Positions 1 through 8,594 of a DNA stretch of 64,000 bases are shown here, one piece after another (within the stretch, counting starts at the first letter, position 1; every line of letters begins with the position of its first letter). This DNA is from Allorhizobium sonneratiae (lineage in GTDB: Bacteria; Pseudomonadota; Alphaproteobacteria; Rhizobiales; Rhizobiaceae), in NCBI RefSeq assembly GCF_023700755.1, contig NZ_JAMKOJ010000004.1, positions 186,001 through 250,000 of the forward strand. The letters are read 5' to 3'. The position numbers and the translations under genes were made by a program. Under the pieces are notes generated by a model. That model was not told the DNA's origin. It was given only the letters and a program-made list of their open reading frames with translations, and did no database searches.

Positions 1-1
1 G

Positions 2-136
2 AGCATGGTCACACGACCGTCACTGTTTCAGGTGCAGCTCGGCATTGTCGAATATCCGGATCAAACCAGCATCGATACCCATCTCGACGCCACCATCGAT
101 CTCTTTCTGCATGGCGTCGCCGCCCAGACCGGCTGA
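2..136 (+). CDS. C-terminal end of a probable TetR-family regulator (partial)
   Basis: This is the last 44 codons of a gene that begins before the window, read in frame 2 and ending in TGA at 134-136. The translated tail contains TSIDTHLDATIDLFLHGVA, an amphipathic helix resembling the final helix of TetR/AcrR regulators. Only the C-terminus is visible and no DNA-binding domain can be checked, so the family call is tentative. It converges on the cys operon, and repeats lie between them. Confidence 0.4.
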   Translation, partial: SMVTRPSLFQVQLGIVEYPDQTSIDTHLDATIDLFLHGVAAQTG

Positions 137-336
137 CGCTGGGTTTGTTTCGGCGCGGAACTGAACCGGTTAACAGGCTGCTGAAAAAGTCAGGTGGAGC
201 TGAATGAGATCAAATGTCAAATTCTTAAAAATCCACTAGAGCAGTTCCAGGAAAAGTGTAAAACGGTTTTCCGTCCAGAAATGCGTAAAAACAAAGAGTT
301 AGAGCATTTCATTGTTTCCGTGAAACAGTGAAATGC
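137..336. repeat. Repeat-rich intergenic region with rhizobial palindromic repeat
   Basis: No gene is seen here. From about 175 there is a segment (gctgctgaaaaagtcag, then ggagctga) that recurs near 32289 and looks like the worn end of an insertion sequence. From 236 a gagcagttccaggaaaagtg...ggttttccg unit of the same family as the copies at 26008 and 30174 runs up to the hairpin at 300-340. Confidence 0.6.
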
Positions 337-340
337 TCTA
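300..340 (-). terminator. Hairpin at the 3' end of cysA
   Basis: Arms 300-318 and 322-340 pair over 19 bp with one mismatch around a 3-nt loop. On the minus strand the stem is followed after a few bases by a T-rich run (ctctttgttttt), as in an intrinsic terminator for the sulfate operon. The outer triplet of the stem, complement of 338-340, is also the cysA stop codon TAG. Confidence 0.55.
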
Positions 341-1366
341 GAACAACGCCCAGCGTGTGGGCAGGAAGCGGACCGTCTCTCCCGGCACTGCGGCAAGATC
401 GAGCGGCAGTTCGATATCGATATGCGTGTCCGTCTCGCAACCGAGCTGAACTTCGCAGATGCGCGCCCCGGCAACGCGGCGGATGGCGACGATCCTGCCG
501 TCAAGCGCCGGCCCTTCGCTTTTAACGGCAATATCACCGGGGCGGAAAAACAGCATGGCCTGGTTTTTATCCGGGCGGGCGGCAAGACCGAGCGGTTGGC
601 CGGCAAATTCCACCCCGCCATTGCGGACACGGACCGGCACTTTCGCCGCCTCGCCAACGAAGGAAAAGACAAATTCGGATTGCGGCCGATCATAGATGTC
701 ATCGGCCTTGCCGACCTGCTCGATCCGGCCCTGGCTCATCACCACCACCCGGTCGGCCAGTTCCAGCGCCTCTTCCTGATCATGCGTGACAAACAGCGTG
801 GTGTGGCCGGTGCGCTCGTGAAAGGCGCGCAGCCATTTGCGCAGATCCTTGCGCACCTTGGCGTCCAGCGCCCCGAAGGGTTCATCCAGCAGCAGCACGC
901 GCGGCTCGATGGCCATGGCGCGTGCCAGCGCCACCCGCTGCCTTTGGCCACCGGAAAGCTGTGCGGGCAGACGCTTCTCCATGCCGGTCAGTTGCACCAT
1001 GTCGATCAGTTCCTCGACCCGGCGGCGGATTTCCGCTTTCGGTGGGCGGTCCTTTGCCGGACGCACCTTGAGACCGAAGGCAATATTGTCAAACACGCTC
1101 ATATGGCGAAACAGCGCATAATGCTGAAAGACGAAGCCGACATGGCGCTGCTGCACGCTTTTCCACGAGGCATCCTCACCACCGAAAAGGATGCGCCCCT
1201 GCGAGGGTAATTCCAGCCCGGCCACCAGCCGAAGCAGCGTTGTCTTGCCTGAACCGGACGGCCCGAGAAGCGCGATCAGCTCCCCGGAGCGGATGGCAAG
1301 CGACACGTCATGCAGGGCTGGAAAATCGCCGAATTCCTTGCGGATCTTGTCAATACGGATATCCAT
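338..1366 (-). CDS. cysA: Sulfate/thiosulfate ABC transporter ATP-binding protein CysA
   Basis: Cytoplasmic ATPase of the sulfate importer, 342 aa, which is near the family's usual length. Walker A GPSGSGKTT is at residues 35-43, followed by the signature LSGGQRQRVALARA, Walker B LLLDEPFGALD and the switch His in VTHDQEEA. The C-terminal regulatory domain typical of CysA follows. It is the last gene of a minus-strand operon, 11 bp downstream of cysW. The stop codon lies in the end of a palindromic repeat, so the last residues may differ from relatives that lack the repeat. Confidence 0.93.
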   Translation of the reverse strand: MDIRIDKIRKEFGDFPALHDVSLAIRSGELIALLGPSGSGKTTLLRLVAGLELPSQGRILFGGEDASWKSVQQRHVGFVFQHYALFRHMSVFDNIAFGLKVRPAKDRPPKAEIRRRVEELIDMVQLTGMEKRLPAQLSGGQRQRVALARAMAIEPRVLLLDEPFGALDAKVRKDLRKWLRAFHERTGHTTLFVTHDQEEALELADRVVVMSQGRIEQVGKADDIYDRPQSEFVFSFVGEAAKVPVRVRNGGVEFAGQPLGLAARPDKNQAMLFFRPGDIAVKSEGPALDGRIVAIRRVAGARICEVQLGCETDTHIDIELPLDLAAVPGETVRFLPTRWALF

Positions 1367-1377
1367 CGAACGTCTTT

Positions 1378-2220
1378 CTACCTGTCATTGTTGAGGCGCA
1401 GTTCCAGAAGACTGCGCAGAATGAGGGTGACAAGCGCCAGCCCCGCCAGAAGCGAGGCGACGGCAAAGGCGCCCGCACTGTCATAACCGTTGTAAAGCGC
1501 CTCGATCTGCAGCGGCATGGTGTTGGTCCTGCCCTGAACATGGCCGGAAATCACCGAAACCGCGCCGAATTCACCCATGGCCCGGGCATTGCACAGCAAC
1601 ACGCCGTAAAGCAGCGCCCATTTGACATTGGGCAGCGTCACCCGAAAGAAGGTCTGAAACCCGGAGGCACCGAGCGAGATGGCCGCCTCCTCGTCGCTCT
1701 TGCCCTGCGTTTCCATCAGCGGGATCAGCTCACGGGCAATGAAGGGAAAGGTAACAAAAACCGTCGCCAGAAAAATGCCCGGAAAGGCAAAGACGACCGG
1801 AAAGCCCAGTGCCGTGAGTTTGGGCCCGAGAAAACTGTCGGCCCCGAACAGCAGCACATAGACGAGGCCGGAAATCACCGGCGACACGGAAAAAGGCAGG
1901 TCGATCAGCGTGGTGAAAAACGTCTTGCCCCTGAATTCGAATTTGGCAATCGCCCAGGCAGCCGCCAGACCGAAGACGAGATTGAAGGGCACGGCAAAGG
2001 CCGCCACCAGCAAGGTCAGCCGGATCGAGGATTGCGTGTCGGGATCGGCAAGGGTCGCGGCAAAGCTTTCCCATCCGGCCTCGACCACCCGAAACAGCAC
2101 CGCACCGAGCGGCAGGACCAGAAAGGCCAGAAGAAAAATCCCGGTCACGGCAATCAGCAGAACGCGAACCAGAACCGGCTCCGTTGTCGGGTCGCTTTGA
2201 CGATGCGATGTCTCAGCCAT
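1378..2220 (-). CDS. cysW: Sulfate ABC transporter permease CysW
   Basis: Inner-membrane permease, 280 aa, one half of the CysTW channel. It has several hydrophobic segments and the EAA loop (EEAAISLGASGFQTFFRVTLP) that docks on CysA. A longer frame extends upstream to 2304, but that part reads through the end of cysT and is not hydrophobic. The ATG at 2220 (MAETSHRQ) overlaps the cysT stop by 8 bp, as expected for translational coupling, and is chosen as start. Confidence 0.92.
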   Translation of the reverse strand: MAETSHRQSDPTTEPVLVRVLLIAVTGIFLLAFLVLPLGAVLFRVVEAGWESFAATLADPDTQSSIRLTLLVAAFAVPFNLVFGLAAAWAIAKFEFRGKTFFTTLIDLPFSVSPVISGLVYVLLFGADSFLGPKLTALGFPVVFAFPGIFLATVFVTFPFIARELIPLMETQGKSDEEAAISLGASGFQTFFRVTLPNVKWALLYGVLLCNARAMGEFGAVSVISGHVQGRTNTMPLQIEALYNGYDSAGAFAVASLLAGLALVTLILRSLLELRLNNDR

Positions 2221-3076
2221 GACCAAACCTCCTCTGGCTCCAGCCCTGCAGCGCGTTGATGATGAAGAGCAGTAGGAAGGACAGGCTGAGCATGATCGCG
2301 GCAATCGCGGTGGCCGCCGGATAATTGAACTCTTCCAGCCGGATGACGATCAAAAGCGGGGCGATTTCCGATTTGAACGGCAGATTGCCGGCAATGAAGA
2401 TCACCGAGCCATATTCGCCAATGCCACGCGCCAGCGCCAGCGCAAAGCCGGTGAGCACCGCGGGCAAAAGCTCCGGCAGGATGACGAAAACCAGTGTCTG
2501 CCAGCGCCGCGCGCCAAGCGTTGCCGAAACCTCTTCCCTTTCGCGCGACAGTTCTTCGATCAGCGGCTGGACGCTGCGCACGACAAAAGGAAAGCCGACG
2601 GCAATCAGCGCCACGACGATGCCAGCGGGCGTATAGGCGATGCGGATGCCAAGCGGCGTCAGAAACTGGCCGATCAGCCCGTTCGGCGCGTAAATCGTCG
2701 TCAGCGCAATGCCGGCCACCGCCGTCGGCATGGCAAAGGGCAGATCGATCAGCGCATCGATGATGCGCCGACCCCAGAAGCGGTAACGCACCAAAACCCA
2801 GGCGGCGATGGTGCCGAAGACCACATCGATCAGCGCCGCGATCAAGGCGGTGGAAAAGCTGGTTTTCAGGCTGGCGAGAATGCGCGGCTCGCTCGCCAGC
2901 GCGACAATGCCGCCAAAGCCGAGAGACGCAGCCCTGACGCCGAGCCCGGCAAGCGGGATCAGCACGATCAGGGTCAGCATGGTCAGGGCAACGCCGAATG
3001 TCAGCCCGAAACCGGGAATGACACTCGGCTGGCGCAGGACAAACCGGCGCGAAGAGGGAAAGAGTGCCATGGCCAC
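2213..3076 (-). CDS. cysT: Sulfate ABC transporter permease CysT (CysU)
   Basis: Inner-membrane permease partner of CysW, 287 aa, with about six hydrophobic helices. The EAA-type loop reads EEVSATLGARRWQTLVFVILP. It starts 6 bp after the binding-protein gene stops and overlaps cysW. The in-frame ATG two codons later (MALFPSS) is an equally possible start. Order sbp-cysT-cysW-cysA is the classic sulfate operon. Confidence 0.92.
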   Translation of the reverse strand: MAMALFPSSRRFVLRQPSVIPGFGLTFGVALTMLTLIVLIPLAGLGVRAASLGFGGIVALASEPRILASLKTSFSTALIAALIDVVFGTIAAWVLVRYRFWGRRIIDALIDLPFAMPTAVAGIALTTIYAPNGLIGQFLTPLGIRIAYTPAGIVVALIAVGFPFVVRSVQPLIEELSREREEVSATLGARRWQTLVFVILPELLPAVLTGFALALARGIGEYGSVIFIAGNLPFKSEIAPLLIVIRLEEFNYPAATAIAAIMLSLSFLLLFIINALQGWSQRRFGHG

Positions 3077-3082
3077 CCGTCT

Positions 3083-4240
3083 TCACTGCGCCGGTTTATA
3101 GAGCTGATCGAAGAGACCGCCATTGCCGAAAAATTCCGGCTGCGCCTTTTTCCAGCCGCCGAAATCGGCAATCGTCGCCATGTCAACCTTGGCGAAGCGC
3201 TGCAACAGTTCAGGATCGACCTTGGCGGGATCGGACGGGCGGTAATAATTCTTCGCCGCCAGTTGCTGGCCTTCCGGCGAATAAAGATAGTCGAGATAGG
3301 CCTCGGCCACCTTGGTCGTGCCATGCGCCTCGGCATTGGCCTTGACCAGGGCCACCGGCGGCTCAGCCTTGATCGACACGGAAGGTGTGACGATCTCGAA
3401 CTGGCCGGGACCAAGTTCGTCCAGCGACAGCCAGGCCTCGTTTTCCCAGGCAATCAGCACATCGCCGAGACCGCGCTGGGTGAAGCTGAGCGTGGCGCCG
3501 CGCGCACCGGTATCCAGCACCGGCACATGCTGGAAGAGCTTGGTGATGTAATCGCGGATTTTGCCGTCATCGCCGTTATAATGTTTCTTCGCCCAGGCCC
3601 AGGCTGCCAGAACATTCCAGCGCGCGCCGCCGGAGGTTTTCGGATTGGGCGTGATCACCTGAACGCCGTCGCGGACGAGATCGTCCCAGTCGTGAATACC
3701 CTTGGGATTGCCCTTGCGCACCAGAAACACGATGGTCGAGCTATAGGGCGTGCTGTTATCCGGCAGAAGGCTCTGCCAGTTGGCCGGGATTTTTCCGGTT
3801 TTTTCGGCAATCTGATCGATATCGGCTGACAGCGCCAGCGTCACCACATCGGCATCCAGCCCCTCGATCACGGCGCGCGCCTGCGCGCCGGAGCCGCCAT
3901 GCGACTGTTTGATCGTCACGCTCTCGCCGGTCTTGCCCTTCCAGTATTGTGCAAAGGCGGCATCATACTGCTTGTAGAATTCCCGCGTCGGGTCATAGGA
4001 CACGTTGAGAATGCTCTCAGCCGCGAAAGCATAGGCGGGGATCAGACCGCCTGCCGCCATCGAGACAACCATGACAGCCAGAGCGACGTTTTTCCTGCGA
4101 TGCCCGTCCTGACTGACCTGACTGACCTGACCGAGCTTAACGGGCCAGAACCTGATTGGCCTGCACTTGATTGAATTGAACCCACCCAGCCTCAACGCAG
4201 CTGGTTTTAACGCATCCGGCTTGAACCATCTTGCCCACAT
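3083..4240 (-). CDS. Periplasmic sulfate-binding protein (Sbp/CysP type)
   Basis: Captures sulfate or thiosulfate for CysTWA. Family blocks are clear: ESILNVSYDPTREFYKQYD near the mature N-terminus, QSHGGSGAQARAVIEGLDADVV, and the SGGARWN loop. The ATG at 4240 has a strong GGGGAGAGG ribosome site. That start leaves about 50 residues of polar, low-complexity sequence before the hydrophobic signal core (VALAVMVVSMAAGG...AYAFA), unusual for this family. The odd N-terminus includes QVSQVSQ, encoded by 9-bp tandem repeats around 4110-4132. No closer ATG lies before the core. AT-rich DNA at 4255-4310 probably holds the operon promoter. Confidence 0.88.
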   Translation of the reverse strand: MWARWFKPDALKPAALRLGGFNSIKCRPIRFWPVKLGQVSQVSQDGHRRKNVALAVMVVSMAAGGLIPAYAFAAESILNVSYDPTREFYKQYDAAFAQYWKGKTGESVTIKQSHGGSGAQARAVIEGLDADVVTLALSADIDQIAEKTGKIPANWQSLLPDNSTPYSSTIVFLVRKGNPKGIHDWDDLVRDGVQVITPNPKTSGGARWNVLAAWAWAKKHYNGDDGKIRDYITKLFQHVPVLDTGARGATLSFTQRGLGDVLIAWENEAWLSLDELGPGQFEIVTPSVSIKAEPPVALVKANAEAHGTTKVAEAYLDYLYSPEGQQLAAKNYYRPSDPAKVDPELLQRFAKVDMATIADFGGWKKAQPEFFGNGGLFDQLYKPAQ

Positions 4241-4350
4241 GAAACCTCTCCCCTGCTGTTCGATTAAAGTCTATAGCTTAAATAGATTAAATCAACAGCG
4301 AATGCGCTCACAGCAAAACAGACGGCTCATTTCAGGCTCAGAGAGAATTT

Positions 4351-5346
4351 CTATCTCTCTGATACCGCTTTTGAAGAATGAATCATGTTGGCTGCGTGCT
4401 CGTCCATCAGCGCACGCACCGCATCGCGATCCGCATCGCTGACCGGCTGATAGACCAGCATGGCGAGATCAGGACGGCCATCAATGCCGAAGGCCGAATA
4501 TTCCAGCGTCAGCCTGCCGCCATGGGGATGCAGCAGCTCTTTGACGCCGCCGCCGTGATTGCTGACGGAATTTTCCCGCCAGAGGGCGGCAAATTCGGCG
4601 CTTTCGCGGGACAATTCCTCCACCATTGGCTGCACGGCCTCCGTTATCCCAAGCCGCGCCGTTTCAGAGCGAAAAATCGCAATGACGAAGCGGGCAATCT
4701 TGAGCCATTCCGCCTGGCGCGCCGGAACATCGGAGTGACGGCAGAACATCAGCCGCATGACATTGCGCTCTTGCACCGGAAGCGTGGCATAATCAGTCAA
4801 AACAGCGGCGGCGGCCCGGTTCCAGGCCAGAATATCCCAGGTGGCGTTCTTGATCAGGGCCGGGCTCTCATCCAAGGCATCCAGCACCCGCTGCAGGCGC
4901 GGGGAGATGTCGCGATCCGGCTGATAGCGCACATGTGGCAGATGACCGAGACCGAGAAGATAAAGATGGTCACGTTCGGCATCGGTCAGCATCAGGGCGC
5001 GGGCAAGCCGTTCCAGCACATCCGTCGAGGGCGCACCGCCCCTGCCCTGCTCCAGCCATGTATACCATGTCGGGCTGATATGGGCGATCAATGCCACCTC
5101 TTCCCGGCGAAGGCCCGGCGTGCGCCGCCTTGCCGAGGAAAACCCGAAGGCAGACGGATCGAGCCGCGCCCGGCAATCTTTCAGATATTGCCCCAAGGCC
5201 GAGCCGGAGGCGAGCGCAGACGATGGTTCGCCATCCGGCAAGGGCGATATTGTGGCCGCCTGAGCAGGATGTGTCGTCATGGCACCGTTGGGTGCGGCTT
5301 TGTAAGAGAGGATTTCATTGGGCAAGGTCGCCATCCTGTCAGTCAT
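4351..5346 (-). CDS. XRE/MmyB-family helix-turn-helix regulator
   Basis: 331-aa transcription regulator. A Cro/CI-type HTH at about residues 48-115 (LGQYLKDCRARLDPS, then RRRTPGLRREEVALIAHIS, then WYTWLEQGR) is followed by the MmyB-like ligand-binding domain (LPHVRYQPD, NATWDILAWNRAAAAVL). These regulators commonly sit divergent from a single SDR gene, as here (5426), and probably control it and themselves through the 79-bp gap. The start is uncertain: 5346, 5334 and 5280 are in-frame ATGs, none with a clear ribosome site; the longest is given. Confidence 0.85.
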   Translation of the reverse strand: MTDRMATLPNEILSYKAAPNGAMTTHPAQAATISPLPDGEPSSALASGSALGQYLKDCRARLDPSAFGFSSARRRTPGLRREEVALIAHISPTWYTWLEQGRGGAPSTDVLERLARALMLTDAERDHLYLLGLGHLPHVRYQPDRDISPRLQRVLDALDESPALIKNATWDILAWNRAAAAVLTDYATLPVQERNVMRLMFCRHSDVPARQAEWLKIARFVIAIFRSETARLGITEAVQPMVEELSRESAEFAALWRENSVSNHGGGVKELLHPHGGRLTLEYSAFGIDGRPDLAMLVYQPVSDADRDAVRALMDEHAANMIHSSKAVSER

Positions 5347-5425
5347 TATACTACGATAAGATCACGTCTTTTACCCCTGTCAGCTTCTGCCACAATCGCG
5401 AGCAGATCAAGACAGGAGTTCGATC

Positions 5426-6313
5426 ATGAAAGTATTTGTCACAGGGGCAACGGGGTTTATCGGCTCAGCCGTGGTGCGCGAGCTTCTCGCCCACGGCCAT
5501 CAGGTTTTGGGTCTTGCCCGTTCCGATGACGGCGCCAGAGCCGTGGCGGCAGCGGGTGCGGAGGTGTTGCAAGGCGTGCTGGAAGACCTCGACATGCTGA
5601 AACAGGCCGTGCGCCGGGTCGATGGCGTCATCCACACCGGGTTTAACCACGATTTTTCCCAATTTGCCCGCAACTGCGCTGTGGATCGCGACGCCATTCT
5701 CGCCATGGGCGAGGCCCTGAATGAAACGCAGGGGCCGATGCTGGTCACAAGCGGTCTAGCCCTTCTGGCCCCGGGCCGTCTTGCGGTAGAAAGCGATGCG
5801 GCCCATCCGGTCAGTGACCACTATCCGCGCGCCTCCGAGGCCAGCGCGCTTGCGCTTGCAGATCGCGGGCTGAAGGTTTCCACCGTTCGTCTGCCGCCCT
5901 CGGTGCATGGTGAGGGTGAGAAAGGTTTTGTGCCGATACTGATTGCCAACGCCCGGCAGAAGGGTTTTGCCGCTTATCCCGAGCAAGACAATTGCTGGTC
6001 TGGCGTGCATCGCCTGGATGCGGCGCGGGCCTATCGTCTGGCTCTGGAAAAGGGCGCCAGTGACGGTCCCTATCATGTCGTCGCCGATGAAAGCGTGCCG
6101 ATGCGCAGTCTGGCCGAGGCCATCGGCAAGGGGCTTAACCTGCCGGTGCGCGCCATCAACGCAGAAGAAGCAGAAGCCTATTACGGCTGGTTCCATCATT
6201 TCGCCACCATGGATATGAAGGCCAGCAGCGCGCTGACCCGGCAAAAGCTGGGCTGGGAACCGAAGGAAATAAGCCTGCTCGACGATCTGGCCACCGGTCA
6301 CTATTTCGCCTGA
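5426..6313 (+). CDS. SDR-family NAD(P)-dependent oxidoreductase
   Basis: 295-aa extended/atypical short-chain dehydrogenase. N-terminal Rossmann motif TGATGFIG (residues 6-13) and LARSDDGARA fit an NAD(P)-binding domain. The catalytic stretch YPRASEASA has Ser where classical SDRs have the Lys of YxxxK, as in a known subgroup of atypical SDRs, so the chemistry is uncertain. Divergent from the XRE/MmyB regulator, with which it forms a two-gene unit. Substrate unknown. Confidence 0.85.
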   Translation: MKVFVTGATGFIGSAVVRELLAHGHQVLGLARSDDGARAVAAAGAEVLQGVLEDLDMLKQAVRRVDGVIHTGFNHDFSQFARNCAVDRDAILAMGEALNETQGPMLVTSGLALLAPGRLAVESDAAHPVSDHYPRASEASALALADRGLKVSTVRLPPSVHGEGEKGFVPILIANARQKGFAAYPEQDNCWSGVHRLDAARAYRLALEKGASDGPYHVVADESVPMRSLAEAIGKGLNLPVRAINAEEAEAYYGWFHHFATMDMKASSALTRQKLGWEPKEISLLDDLATGHYFA

Positions 6314-6431
6314 AGGGCCTGTTGCCCCCACCGCGTCCAACGCTATTTTCAGGTTTAAGCGTACAGAAAATCAGAACACTCAGCGCCTGATCAAATTCGC
6401 AGCAGCCGGACTTGCGTGACCCGGCCTGGAG

Positions 6432-6466
6432 CGCCTCAGTGCGGAATGACGGCACTGAGGCGTTTT
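6432..6466 (+). terminator. Intrinsic terminator after the SDR gene
   Basis: Perfect 11-bp inverted repeat CGCCTCAGTGC (6432-6442) and its complement (6452-6462) with a 9-nt loop and TTTT at 6463-6466, about 120 bp downstream of the SDR stop. The rest of 6314-6821 shows no gene I can support. It is relatively AT-rich near 6590-6640 and probably carries the promoter of the next operon. Confidence 0.7.
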
Positions 6467-6821
6467 GCCTGCTTATTTTCAATGATTTATCGGGAAAATC
6501 ACCTTTCATCTCCTTTCGTGACAAGAGCATAAAACCCGGCCCATACCCCCTCAACGCCTGCCGCTTGGGCGCCTCGGCAAAAGCGATGATTAATTTTTAA
6601 GCGATAAATCAATCTGCTCAAAAGAGTTGCTTACCACCCCTTTTTCATGGCCATATTGGCGGGCAGGACATTTGATTTCGGATCATTGCCCGTCTCTTCA
6701 AAACAGAAGCGGCGCCCGGATCCTCCGTTCTGCCCAACACGCAGAGTCTGAAACAGCTGTTCAGTGGCAACCCTTGAACATCTGACATGTGTCCACTTTC
6801 TCAGAACGCATCCGGGAACCC

Positions 6822-7817
6822 ATGCCTATGTCACTTTCCAAGCTTGCCGCCGGTCTTTCCGCTCTTTTTCTCTCCGTTGCGCCCGCGCTTGGGGCCGACA
6901 AGGTGACCTTCCAGCTCGACTGGCTGCCGGGCGGCGACAAGGCGCCGATCTATGTCTGCATTCATCACGGTTTTTGTGGCGATGCCGGGCTTGATGTGAC
7001 GATCGCCTCGGGGCGCGGCTCGACGGAAGCGATCTCGCGGCTGGCGGCTGGCAGTTCCGATATCGGCGTGTCCGATCTCGCGGCGCTGATGTCGGCCCGC
7101 GCCAATGAAAATGTCAAGGTAACGGCGGTGATGTCGCTCTTCAACAAGGGCCCACACGCCTTTTACGTCATCAAGGGCGGCAAGATTTCCAGCATCAAGG
7201 ATGTGAAGGGCAAGACCATTGCCACCTCGCCCTTCACCTCCTCAAATCTTTATCTGCCGCTGGTCTTGAAGGCTGTCGGCATCGAGCCGTCTGATGTGAA
7301 GCTGATCAAGGCCGATCCCGGCGCGCTCGGCCCCATGCTGGTCACCGGCAATGCCGATGGCATCATTGCCTGGATGACGGATTTCACCCGTTACAGCAAT
7401 CAGGCCAGGCAGGCGGGCAAGGAGATCGTGGCGCTGCCCTGGTCGGCGGCAGGGCTCAACCTTTATTCCGCCTCGCTGATCGCCAGCGACAGCTTCCTGC
7501 AAAACCGGCCCGATGTGGCAAAACGCTTCGTCGCCGCCTACAGAAAATCGGTGGAATACACGAAAGACCATCCGAAAGAGGCCGCCGCAGACGTCGTCGC
7601 CATGGTCAAGGAACTGGGTTCGGAAGATGTCGAAGGCTCGGTCAAGGACACGCTGCCGCTGATGTTCAACGAGGTGACGGCCAAGGATGGTTTTGGCGTA
7701 TTTGAACCGGGGCGGCTTGCGGAAACCTGGAAGCAGGTTGCGGCGGCGCAAGGCATTGATCCGGCAAAGCTCGACCCGGAAACAGCGGTCAACCGTAACT
7801 TCCTGCCGAAGGAATAA
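6822..7817 (+). CDS. ABC transporter substrate-binding protein, NMT1/THI5-like
   Basis: Periplasmic binding protein of the nitrate/taurine/pyrimidine-type importer group, 331 aa. A signal peptide (KLAAGLSALFLSVAPALGA) is followed by VTFQLDWLPGGDKAPIYVCIHHGF, typical of NMT1/THI5-like proteins, and SRLAAGSSDIGVSDLAALMSA. A GTG-start extension to 6789 exists, but the ATG at 6822 (or 6828) directly precedes the signal peptide. First gene of an importer operon: the ATPase follows after 3 bp. The linked oxygenase and cytosine-deaminase-like genes suggest a pyrimidine or other N-heterocycle as ligand; this is inference. Confidence 0.88.
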   Translation: MPMSLSKLAAGLSALFLSVAPALGADKVTFQLDWLPGGDKAPIYVCIHHGFCGDAGLDVTIASGRGSTEAISRLAAGSSDIGVSDLAALMSARANENVKVTAVMSLFNKGPHAFYVIKGGKISSIKDVKGKTIATSPFTSSNLYLPLVLKAVGIEPSDVKLIKADPGALGPMLVTGNADGIIAWMTDFTRYSNQARQAGKEIVALPWSAAGLNLYSASLIASDSFLQNRPDVAKRFVAAYRKSVEYTKDHPKEAAADVVAMVKELGSEDVEGSVKDTLPLMFNEVTAKDGFGVFEPGRLAETWKQVAAAQGIDPAKLDPETAVNRNFLPKE

Positions 7818-7820
7818 GCG

Positions 7821-8594
7821 ATGACCACGCCTGCCATCCGCTTCAACCGTCTGGGACAGGTGTTTTCCACCCGCTCGGGCGAGACGGAAGCCTTGCGCAA
7901 CGTCTCCTTCGAGGTGGCACGCCATGAGTTCCTCGCCATTCTCGGGCCCTCCGGCTGCGGAAAATCGACGCTGCTCAGGCTGATTGCCGGTCTGCTGACG
8001 CCGAGTTCCGGCACGGTCGAGGTTTTCGGCCTTCCCGTCAGCGAACCGCGCGACGATATCGGCATCGTCTTCCAGAAGCCGACGCTTCTGCCCTGGGCCA
8101 CGGTCGAGGACAATGTGCTCTTTCCCGCCCGCCACAAGCGCGGGCGGGTGACGGAGCAGGAGCGCGCGGAAGCCCGTCGTCTTCTGTCCATGGTCGGCCT
8201 CGAAGGCTTTGAAAAACGCCTGCCGGACGAGCTTTCCGGCGGCATGCAGCAGCGTGTCGGCATTGCCCGCGCCCTGTTGATGGACCCGGATATTCTGTTG
8301 ATGGACGAGCCCTTTTCCGCACTCGATGCGCTGACCCGCGAGGTGATGGGCTTCGATCTTCTGAAAATCTTTTCCGAGCGGCCGAAAACCGTGGTGTTCA
8401 TCACCCATTCCGTGTCGGAAGCCGCCCTGCTGGCCGACCGCGTGCTGGTGATGAGCGGGCGTCCCGGCAGCGTTCTCACCGATATCCCCGTTCCCGTCGG
8501 CCGCCCGCGCGGCCCTGAAACCGCGAAGGACAAGGCGATCCATGAGCTCTCCTCCCATCTCCGCGACCTCCTCCTCCAGCGTCAGGCAGCCTGA
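7821..8594 (+). CDS. ABC transporter ATP-binding protein (NitT/TauT type)
   Basis: 257-aa ATPase energising the importer. It shows Walker [13 protein letters not shown]-loop FQKPTLLPWATV, signature LSGGMQQRVGIARAL, Walker B ILLMDEPFSALD and switch THSVSEA. The LLPW pattern after the Q-loop is typical of the SsuB/TauB/NrtD group. It lies between the binding protein and the permease, overlapping the latter's reading frame. Confidence 0.92.
   Translation: MTTPAIRFNRLGQVFSTRSGETEALRNVSFEVARHEFLAILGPSGCGKSTLLRLIAGLLTPSSGTVEVFGLPVSEPRDDIGIVFQKPTLLPWATVEDNVLFPARHKRGRVTEQERAEARRLLSMVGLEGFEKRLPDELSGGMQQRVGIARALLMDPDILLMDEPFSALDALTREVMGFDLLKIFSERPKTVVFITHSVSEAALLADRVLVMSGRPGSVLTDIPVPVGRPRGPETAKDKAIHELSSHLRDLLLQRQAA

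Noticed and set aside
1240-2259. 339-codon plus-strand frame opposite cysW
   Set aside because: Antisense shadow of a clear permease gene, rich in Gln/Arg/His and without family motifs.
6600-6821. Possible thiamine (THI-box) riboswitch before the NMT1/THI5-like importer
   Set aside because: I looked for the conserved CTGAGA and ACC-TGAT blocks in order with pairing stems and did not find them.
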